Part shown: positions 55,800 to 64,000 of the stretch, in pieces
How the letters are laid out: each line of letters starts with the position of its first letter
How positions within the stretch are numbered: position 1 is the stretch's first letter
Source of the DNA: Pisolithus tinctorius
Lineage: Eukaryota > Basidiomycota > Agaricomycetes > Boletales > Pisolithaceae
Assembly: GCA_024663395.1 (NCBI GenBank)
Contig: JANFAH010000028.1
Span: forward strand, 62,001 to 126,000
DNA: 64,000 bases
Reading direction: 5' to 3'
Program-made: the position numbers and the translations under genes
Notes under the pieces: generated by a model
Databases searched by the model: none
What the model saw: the letters and a program-made list of their open reading frames with translations, nothing else
Told to the model about the DNA's origin: nothing

Positions 55800-57365
55800 G
55801 GGTCACAGGTCCATTTTCTTTACGTTTTCATTATTCATCACCCTCGCCGACATTCCAATCCCTCCTACAGACACTCGCCCACCTTCTTTGCAGACATCCC
55901 CCTCCTCGCTGGCACGGGCGAAAATTATGTCCAACTGGTGGTCATGCACTCTGCAGGTTTCTGTCAGCCTCTTCCATCGCTAGCCGTCATACACCCCTCG
56001 AGATTTAAAGGGTGATGGAAACTGTTATCTGGCCCCCATTATTAGTTCGCCACGGATCTTGCTATCCAATCCATATTGCAACTCACTCCCTTTGCCAACA
56101 TACACGCAATCGACGACTATGCTCACATCCTAGCTCATTTGGTCGAGTACTGGGAATGGGATATTGATGTGGTATGTCATTCCTTCTTCCTGTATCTATG
56201 ATGTTCTCTCATTTGTGTACAGTATTGAAGCTACCTCAAGTATGCCAGTATCACTACATGCATTGTGTTTACCCTGACACCATCCATACAGCCCAAAGAT
56301 TCGTACAGGCAATACCTACATAGTCCTATGTGCCCTTGTGTTTCTCACCATGGCAGAATAGATGCACTTGCTTTATGGTGGGCTGACCCCCGACGAGTTA
56401 CAGGTAAGGCACCATTCTCTCACTCATGCATTCATGTTGGTTGAGCCATGTAGGAATGTATATATGCCATGGGACACTGTACCTTTGCCATCTTTGCTGC
56501 CATTCCTCACCTGGGCATGGTCATCATCTGTAACATGGAGATTATTGTGATAGCAGACTCCCCTGCTCTTGCTTGTGGCTTCATAGTGGCGAGCATGTTC
56601 CCAGCACTGTTATTCCCACTGATAGCATCAGGTGCTCAAAAAATACAAGGGTGGATTGCAAATAGAAGGAGGCAGCATGCACCCAAGCACAATGGAGCTG
56701 AGGACACATCCATGCGAGTGACAAGTGACTCTGAGAGCCAGCAGGTGCGAGTGAAGCCTATGCACCTTGATCTTTGTTGACATGGTGGCCAGAGTGTTCA
56801 TATCCCTGATGACGTCGAGTCATCAGTTTGTCACAATCAGCAGCTCCATTCGTTCAAAGGACAAAGTGGATTCAACCCAGCAGCAGAGGAACACAATTAA
56901 TGTTGTCACCTTAGCATTGTGTCTTTCTCCATCATCTGCTTCACACCACCTTGTTTCAGGCAGAGAAGATATGAATTTGAGGTACACCATTCTTTTGTTG
57001 TACTGTATGCTGCATTCAATAGACAGAACTACTTTGTATCTTGGGTTTCCTGTTTGTTTCGTTTAGTATATACCCACATGTACAATACCTATATTCAGCG
57101 GTTTCTTCAACAAGCCAACCTTTATTACAAGTAAAATTTGTAGATTTGCCATGTGTCCAGCCTGGCAAAGCGGAAACATTGCTTGCTATTTGACTATTTG
57201 GATGTAAGCAAAGCCCAGCACTCACGGGTACTGATCTAGTCATTCTGGTCCATGTGCTCAAACAACCCTTGCAGTACCAACACATGCCGGAAATAAACTC
57301 TATCCATCAATGTTGGCCCTCACTGGATCAAATCAAACTGAAGGCTAGTAGACATGGATCAGCGA
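55800..57365 (+). repeat. Dispersed repeat unit, copy F (uninterrupted)
   Basis: Nearly identical to unit A plus its displaced tail at 22,814-22,970. Provides the empty site for the YR retroelement: GATGTAAG joins directly to CAAAGCCCAGCAC at 57,208/57,209. Confidence 0.85.
56053..56780 (+). pseudogene. Membrane-protein family copy F, broken
   Basis: Closest relative of copy A. The start codon is ACG (56053) and a TAG (56359) replaces the Trp codon of MAEWMHM. The rest of the exons and the splice sites are kept (ERNVYMPWD-type intron-exon text, HTFAIFAAIPHLGMVIICNM). Recent loss. Confidence 0.75.
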
Positions 57366-58400
57366 AGAACACCCTGCCCTCCTGTTGCCTTCAGACCCCC
57401 AGTTCTGTCTGCTGACTCATTGAATGCCCTGTAGCTCTGAAAGATGTTCTGAGATGGGATGCATGGGAACTTGACTGAGTTTCTGCACGTGGATAGCTTG
57501 AACTTCGAAAGCATTGAGTTGGATACACAAGTACTGATGGGACCATAGAATTTTGAGTGGTGAGTATGACACATTACATGCATCAGCAAATCACAAGTCT
57601 GCTTAACCATGCTTGACCACTTAGCAGCACCTGTCAAGCATGTAAGTAGCATAAGCATGTCAAGTACCCACATTGTCAAGCATGCATGACTGCTAAGTAA
57701 CTTGAAGAATGTTTAAGTGTGACTCAAGTAGATAAGCATCCCAAGCAGCCAAGTTACTATAGAATTTGAGCATACAATCAAGTATGCTACAGGTACGAAT
57801 CTGATAAAAGCAAAAATGCATGATGATTGATAAATCTGTTCATGTAGAAGGTGGTAAATACATCATAAGAATGATGCAGCTTTATGGTTCTGGGAATGGG
57901 GTGGGTGCTGTACAAGGGAACAAGGTGTGCCACACGATATATGGTGTCTACATGTATGACAGTGATGGCCAGGTGACAATTTGCAGTAAGGGCCAGGTGT
58001 ATGATCCACATCCCTGTATCCAGATCTGGGTCATCCCTGACATGGTCAAACCACTGCACTACTGTGCATGGGTAACGCTTGCTTTGGGAAATGAAGGAAA
58101 AAAACCCCAGGATATGCATGATGTCCAAACCATGCATCCCCTTCAGCCCTGGATTAGTATTCACAAATGTGCAGTCATACTGGTGTCACACACCAAAGGT
58201 GTTGTGGACATGACTACAGCTGACTCTGCCTAACTTGTTGATGAGTTGTGTGCCCATGCCATGCATATGAAGACTAAAGCCCTCATGCATAGAAAGACTG
58301 CTGGATGTGAGCAGTCATCCTTCACACAAGAATGAGTCATCAGTGCTAAAGAGAAAAGAGGAAGTGAGTTAAGTGCACGTTAAAAGTTTTTAGCACCTGT
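57366..58400. other. CpG-poor region without supported gene
   Basis: An open frame at 57820-58233 (MMIDKSVHVEGGKYIIRMMQ) has no recognisable domain and no repeat partner. CpG is rare. Likely decayed repeat. Confidence 0.45.
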
Positions 58401-59001
58401 GTATGGCATTCCGGTCTGCATTCCTTGGATGCGTAAGCCCCTATCATCTACTGTTCTGCAACTGTCATTATGTTCCTGAACCTCTCGCATCCACTGCCAT
58501 TCAAGCACTGCCTTCCCACCTACCTTGCTACCTTCCTGCGCCCTCGTTCCCTCTCATGCAATGTTATACCCACGGCCTCTGCCCTCCGGTCACTTCTTTT
58601 TCCTTGGACTCTTTCTTTTACCTTGGTCTCTGTTCTCCTTATGCTAGTAGTATACCCTCAGCCTCTGTTCTTGCCTGTCTTGTGTGTACGTGCTGTCGTG
58701 TGGCTTTCCTTTACTTGTACCCTGTCTTACTTAGGTTCCAGGTTTGCCTGGACTATAAAGCACTGTCCTTAGGTACAGAATAACACCTTTTGGCACCTGG
58801 AAGGTCACTACGAGTTTCCTTTTCACTTCATCTACACTGCATGTCTCGCATCCTGCTGCACACGAACTACATATACCACTCGCACTGCTCACATCGCCAG
58901 TACTATTCCATGGACCATGCTGTGCACATCACGAGTCACTACTGCTGCAAAGTGCCAGGTCTCACCTTCTAGTCTCGATGGTCCAGAATCCCTTGGGATG
59001 A

Positions 59002-60936
59002 GCAATTCGTTCCCTTCATTTTTATTGTTGTTATCTAAGCCATCTAGCTCGTATTATACAGCTACTTGGACTTTTCCTACAACTGGAGCCCACTGCAAGG
59101 GATTCTGCTGTTGCTTCCAGAAGGTCACTCAGGTGCACCGCTGAACGCACCAAACTAGAAAATTTATGCCTGCACTTTCACAACCTCAACCTGTCAGAAG
59201 ATTCTGACCACTTCCGCCCTGTTTCACCCATAACACCGGATCACGCACAATTACCTGCTGACATTCCATGGGTACTACCCGCGATCACTCCTCCTGATAT
59301 ATTGGCAGATTGGATATCCGTCACATTGGATCACCTAGATCTTACTACCCCTGATTTTCCTGGTGGCTTTATCCACTCAACTCCCCGAAGACCCGAAACC
59401 CTGCCATCACCTTTAACACCTGTCACATCATCTGATTCATCATCACCGATGCCCTCTTTTTCCTGTCTCTTTGATGCCTCTGAATCTATACCCGGAATCC
59501 CAGCTCCATCTGCCACACTGCCACGACCACTCACTTGGTTGCAGACCACCCTTCAGCCAATTAGTAACCCACTGACACTTCTGCCAGTCTGCTTGTGCAC
59601 TATACCACCTGCTCCACATCCACAACCAATACCTGTTCCACCCATTACCAATCCAGCACCACCACCACAGGTTAACCCACCAATGGCTAATCCTCAGTTT
59701 CAGATGCCGCTCCACAGTACGCAAAACTCACCAAAATTTAGCAGAGATTCCCCCATGCAGCTTCCATGCTACCTCGAAGACATTGACTTCCTCAGTACTC
59801 TCACAGCTCTTGATGACCATGGCAAGATCAGAGCTGCAATCTGCTACGCTGACCTCGAAGAAGCCAAGGTCTGGCAAACACTTCCAGAAGCCACACCCAT
59901 GGCCAATGACTGGGATGCCTTTGTAGTTGCTGTTAAGGGTTTGTACCCTGGCTGCGAAGGTGATGACCACTACTGTCATGCAGACTTGCAGTACCTCGTT
60001 GAAGAATATCAGTCCAAGCCCATGTGAAACCAGGACAACCTCGGAGAATATCAGCAGAAATTCACTAAGATTTCTGCCCTGTTCATTAAAACTAAAAAGC
60101 TTGCAGAGATAGAACGGGACTCCATGTTCCTTAATGGGTTCCCAAGGGCCATTGCAGATCACATTCGTCATCAACTCTCCATAGTCCACACCAACCTCCA
60201 CCCAGATGACCCATACCCACTTGCAGAAGTCATTAAAGCTGCCAAGTTCCTCCTGACAGGATCTGCCCTATGTAGCACGGTACCAACAATGGCTACCATG
60301 GCCTCGCTGGCCGCACCTCCCTTGCCAGCCTACATGCCGCTGGTGCCACCTGCTGGTACTGTCGTCAAGCAAGAATACAATTTCCAGACACAGCATCCGC
60401 CCCAGCAATGCAGACCTGGCTGCAGCTTCTGCGCAGACCCCAATCACTGGACGAGGATGTGCATGCTTGTTGAAGTCTATATCCATGCCAGTAAGATCAC
60501 AAGGGGTACAGATAACTGTCTCTATCTTGCAGATGGAAGCTGAATTCTGTGCTTCCCTGAGTGTGACTCACTGAAAGACGCTGTTGACCATGTCATGGCA
60601 GACAGAGACCAGGCCAGTGCATGTGCTGCAACTCCTGCTGCTCCACACAACACAGCCGCACAGGGCACTGCTAATCTTTTCTGTGTTGCTCATCCAGAAG
60701 TCGATGTGCAATTGGAGATCCAGCCTTCTGCATTCTTAAACACTGTCCAAGATGTAGACAAATCAGCTGCTGACTTAGCTGACCCAGACTTCCAAGCGTA
60801 TGTCACGCAAGCTTGGGCTACCTACCAAATGGATAAAGGTAACAAGGGAGCAGTCACTTCCTGTGGAAAGAAAGCCCACTTCGACGGGGTTGAAATTACA
60901 GCACGACCCGCAGCACATCCTGCCAACCCTCCATGA
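59002..60936 (+). pseudogene. Gag of the second gypsy element, two in-frame TGA
   Basis: One frame open from 59002 (no ATG; a likely start ATGAGCAATTCG at 58,999 lies in another frame, so an indel near 59,085 is probable). Contains a Pro-rich N-terminal part (HFRPVSPITPDHAQLP), then a Gag domain (CYLEDIDFLSTLTALDDHGK ... DWDAFVVAVKGLYPGCEGDD ... LQYLVEEYQSKPM). TGA at 60025 and 60541 interrupt an otherwise continuing frame (NQDNLGEYQQKFTKISALFI; ILCFPECDSLKDAVDHVMAD). Both fit CGA. A zinc-knuckle-like CSFCADPNHWTRMC lies near 60,430. Confidence 0.75.
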
Positions 60937-60989
60937 GTCGATCCTTGTGCAGCCACTGTCGAATGTGACGAGACCTAAACAACAGGGTT

Positions 60990-61357
60990 TGTTGTAGGCT
61001 CGCACCAAGAACCAACAAAGAAGAGTAAAGAGAAAGAGAGGGAAGCGGCTTAGAAGCAGGCGGGTTTAGGACTCGAAGACCCAAATGAACTAGCTTAGAG
61101 CTAGTTGGGCGATTGAGCGACGATACTTATACTAAGGTACATGAGGTAACGGTGAGGCATACATGAGGTCCATGACATCATGGTGATGTCATAACGATGT
61201 CATAGTGGAGCGGAACGTACTAGAAGGGAGAAGCAAGGTAGAGGTGAGGCGAGGTCCAGGCCAGGACCCGGGCCGAGTCCGAGAGATAAGATAAGACAGA
61301 AAGATTAGATAAGACGAAAAGAAAAGAGAAGAGAAGAAAAGAGTACGTATCGTAACA
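60990..61357 (-). mobile_element. LTR-like insert (probable solo LTR) in the second gypsy element
   Basis: 368 bp reading TGTTACGATACG...GCCTACAACA on the minus strand, with a TATA-like AGTATAAGTAT near 61,120-61,130 and inverted TGTT/AACA tips. The host frame changes from NNRV- to -EEEII across it, as if inserted there. No target duplication could be matched, so the borders are approximate. Confidence 0.5.
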
Positions 61358-62343
61358 TCGAAGAGGAAATCATTTCCCCTGGTGTTCAAAGTTCACGTGC
61401 TGCTCACCAGGCATCCGAGCCCTTGGCACCTGCGCCAACTGCCACTGCTGCAAAACCATATGTTCCTCTGGCTAATCCTGTTCCAGCAGCCATGCGCAAG
61501 GATCCCACACCTGCAGTAGTTGTCCTGTCACAAACACCATACCCAGCAGCTCACAATCAAAACCAGTATTGTTACTCATTCCCTCTTGAAGATGAAGCTG
61601 CACCAAAACATATCGTGGAGCACATGCTTGAAACCAGCATTGCCTTGCCTGTCAAAGAATTATTCACAGTAGCTCCAGAATTCTGCAAACAGTTCAGGGA
61701 CATCACCATGGCGAAATGTGTCACTGCCAACAAGATAGGGTTAGTTTGTAGCGACGATGAAGGAGGAGTATATGTAAACAAACTAACCAGCCATGACCCT
61801 CACCGAACTGCATGCAAATACGGAGACTGCATCATCTGCAGTGATGACGGTTCCATTGTGGCTCACCACACCCTACCGCTCTGCTGCATTGAAGCCAAGG
61901 TCCCCGGGACCGATGTCACAATCAATTGCATACTAGATTCCGGTTCAGAAATTGTTGCCATGCCTAGGCGCATCTGGGAAAGGATTGGGTTGCCATTGCA
62001 CAATGACCATCTCATGACTATGACCTCTGCTAACATGTCTAAAGACACTACTGTAGGCATTCTAGAGAACCTGAAACTCAACTTTGGAGTGGGGCCAGTC
62101 ATGCTCCAGGTCCAGGTAATTGAACATGCCAACTTTGACATGCTCCTCGGGCATCTGTTCATCTGCCTCATGAGCACAGTAACAAATGACTATCCCAATG
62201 GCAGACAGCAAATCACTCTCCATGATCCAAACGATGGCCACAAGTATGCTCTGCCCATGCACCTGTGGTGCGAGGGCTGTCCACACTGTAAGTGCGGCAA
62301 ACACTGCCATAGTCACCAGAGTATTGTTGAATGGGGTTTTTGA
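61358..62343 (+). pseudogene. Protease region of the second gypsy element
   Basis: Open in one frame from ~61,310; active-site text INCILDSGSEIVAMPRRIWE (D-S-G) near 61,925-61,985 with the flap-like part GVGPVMLQVQVIEHANFDML and a C-terminal Cys/His cluster (CEGCPHCKCGKHCHSH). Aspartic protease that would mature Gag and Pol. Ends in frame conflict with the RT. Confidence 0.72.
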
Positions 62344-64000
62344 ATATCGATGATCCACCAAATGGTCGGGGAGAGCCTACTGAGATGTCCTGTTTCCTGT
62401 TCAGCCACTGTTATCTATTCCTCTGTCCCACAGTTTCATCTCTAGCCTTCACCTCAATGAGCTTCCCTTCACCCGCGGCACTCGTTCCATGGACCATACC
62501 TGCCAGAATACCCTTGCCCGCCTTCACTTTCCTTTCCTCCACTCAGACAATACTAAACCCATCTGTAATAGCTGCTTTCAACAGCATTTACCAGTTAGAT
62601 CCCGCAGCATGCACCCTCATGTACAAGCCAGTTGCCAAGAAGGTTCAGATGGTACCTGCCCTGATGGTGGAAGAATTCCACATTGTGCGCAGTCTGCCTG
62701 ATGAACCGCTTGCTGGCCTCCAACCACTACCCATGCACCTGCCAGATTTCGCTCCAGGCATCCACTTCACTGCCAAATGGGCCATGGAACTTGACCTTGA
62801 TCCTGCAGATTGGCTTTGGCCAGAAGAACTCAAACTCGTGACTTGGCTTGTTTTGGTCCACAAGCCCGCATTTGCTTGGGACATCACAGAGTGCAGACAC
62901 CTAGATGAATGCTATTTTCCACCTGTAAAGATCCCTACGATTCCACACACACCTTGGGTCCAATGTAATATCCCCATTCCGAGCATGATACATGCACAAG
63001 TCATCAACATGATTAAAGATCGCATCAAGTCTGGCATGTATGAACCTTCTACAGTGGCTTACTGCTCTCGCTGGTTCTGCATAGTAAAGAAAGACAGAAA
63101 GTCTCTTTGCCTCATGCATGATTTACAGCCCCTAAATGCAGTGACTATCTGCGATGTGTCCATCCCACCCTTTGTAGAACATCTTGTGGAATCCTTTGCT
63201 GGATATGCTGTATATGCGATGATGGACCTCTACTCTGGGTATGACCAGCGTGCACTTCATGTTGATTCCTGCAACCTCACCACCTTCAGTACCCTGCTCA
63301 GACCACATTGGCTTACTACCCTGCCACAAGGTCATGCGAACGCAGTACAGGTATACCAGGGAGATACTGCATTTGTCCTCCAAGATGAGATCCCACATCA
63401 TACCTTGCCTTTCATTGATGATGTCCCCATAAAATCCAAGACCACCCACTATCAGCATGTGGATGGTTCCTATGAGACTATCCCCAAGGACCCTGGGATC
63501 TGGAAGTTCATCTGGAATCATTGTATAGTCATTAACTGCATCCTTCAGCATTTGCAGAACATCAGAGCCACTGTCTCGGCAAAGAAGTTTGTGCTAGCAG
63601 CTCTGTCCACTGTGATTGTTGGCCACAAGTGCACCTTCAAAGGTTGCGTTCCTGAAGAAAGCAAAGTGCAGAAGATCCACGACTGGCCTGAATGCTGCAA
63701 CCTGACCCAGGTCCATGGTTTCCTCAGTGTCTGTGGTGTTCTTCGAATCTTCATCGAAGACTTCACCAAGATCATGTGGCCACTAGTCGCACTCATGTGG
63801 AAAGACATACTGTTCACATGGGACAAACCTCAATGCACTGCCATGCAATGACTCAAGGACGAAATTGTAAAGTCCCCCGCACTCCAGCAGATTGACTATG
63901 AGTGTGGTTGTGAAGTAATCCTAGCTGTTGACACATTGGTCATCGCAGTCAGCTACATCCTCTACCAGCTTGGCAAAGATAGCAAACAATACCCCAGCCA
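62331..64000 (+). pseudogene. Reverse transcriptase/RNase H of the second gypsy element (3' cut by window)
   Basis: Motifs: WVQCNIPIPSMIHAQVINMI, GMYEPSTVAYCSRWFCIVKK, SLCLMHDLQPLNAVTI, YAMMDLYSGYDQRALHVDS, LTTLPQGHANAVQVYQGDTA, catalytic LPFIDDVPIKS near 63,410-63,440, HDWPECCNLTQVHGFLSVCG. TGA at 63849-63851 (MQ-stop-LKDEIVKSPAL; CGA expected) precedes the RNase H start (CEVILAVDTLVIAVSYILYQ). Mutations at conserved sites (LCLMHDLQ for LRLVHDLQ) show decay. Confidence 0.8.

Larger units (their letters stand above)
58400..64000 (+). mobile_element. Second Ty3/gypsy element, decayed, runs off the window
   Basis: Gag, protease, RT and the start of RNase H are present in order on the plus strand. 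The 5' part (~58,400-58,990) contains ACTATAAAG (58,751) and may be the LTR/leader; LTR borders cannot be set because the 3' LTR is outside. Broken by at least three TGA, frame changes and an inserted LTR-like sequence at 60990-61357. CpG-poor compared with the chromovirus, so older. Confidence 0.85.

Noticed and set aside
57820..58233. 137-aa open frame as a gene
   Set aside because: No domain, no repeat partner, no splice or start context; lies in CpG-poor decayed sequence.
4787..63851. Alternative genetic code with TGA as Arg or Trp
   Set aside because: Intact genes here end at TGA (10280-11008, 40638-43426), and the paired gene copies show CGA versus TGA at one codon.

Overview
The window is nuclear DNA of a mushroom-type basidiomycete (Agaricomycotina). 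The host genes and several element genes carry many 44-70 bp GT-AG introns. The elements are typical of this group: a Tf1/sushi-like chromodomain Ty3/gypsy element, a tyrosine-recombinase (DIRS-like) retroelement, a KDZ-family DNA transposon, and lineage-expanded families of proteins of unknown function. All assignments come from reading the sequence and from family knowledge; no searches were run. I saw no rRNA, tRNA or CRISPR.

Layout. 1-1110 and 9212-9933 are two halves of one CpG-free tract, split by an 8.1 kb chromovirus (1111-9211; 715-bp LTRs; 5-bp target duplication CATGT). The chromovirus has a Tf1-like self-priming site, a textbook -1 frameshift signal between gag and pol, and a spliced antisense gene between pol and the 3' LTR. 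From 9934 a dispersed repeat unit begins that carries a four-exon gene for a ~191-aa predicted membrane protein. Units or fragments lie at about 10.0, 29.0, 35.8, 38.9, 39.8 and 55.8 kb. The first unit is interrupted at 11427-22813 by a tyrosine-recombinase retroelement. That element's recombinase gene is in turn split by a 5.7 kb minus-strand LTR element (16591-22313; TSD TCGC), which encodes Gag and a captured sterol-dehydrogenase (Erg26/NSDHL-like) fragment but no polymerase.

24-43.5 kb is host-like but duplicated and decaying. It holds two copies of a six-exon gene of unknown function (24476-27291 broken by one TGA; 40638-43426 intact, 835 aa), a pseudogene of an MFSD5-type transporter, a TKL-type kinase with a frameshift, WD40 remnants, and a 633-bp MITE (37299-37931, TSD CGTACC).

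43618-54605 is a complete 10,988-bp KDZ transposon flanked by the 8-bp duplication CCCTTTTT. Its inverted ends contain 232-bp tandem repeats (about 3 units left, 5-6 right). Between them lie four multi-exon genes: the KDZ transposase (minus, one TGA directly after its YDIGC motif), a 207-aa protein (minus), an RNase H1 N-terminal/viroplasmin-domain protein (plus) and a 553-aa protein (plus). This multi-gene transposon is the best candidate here for an under-described system. 58.4-64.0 kb is a second Ty3/gypsy element, decayed, carrying an inserted LTR-like sequence and running off the window.

A common theme is mutation at CpG. Seventeen in-frame stops in different elements are all TGA where CGA (Arg) is the likely ancestor. 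The two chromovirus LTRs differ by 22 transitions, 20 of them at CpG sites. About 1.8 kb of older flank has no CpG at all. This is the pattern expected of cytosine methylation of repeats followed by deamination.
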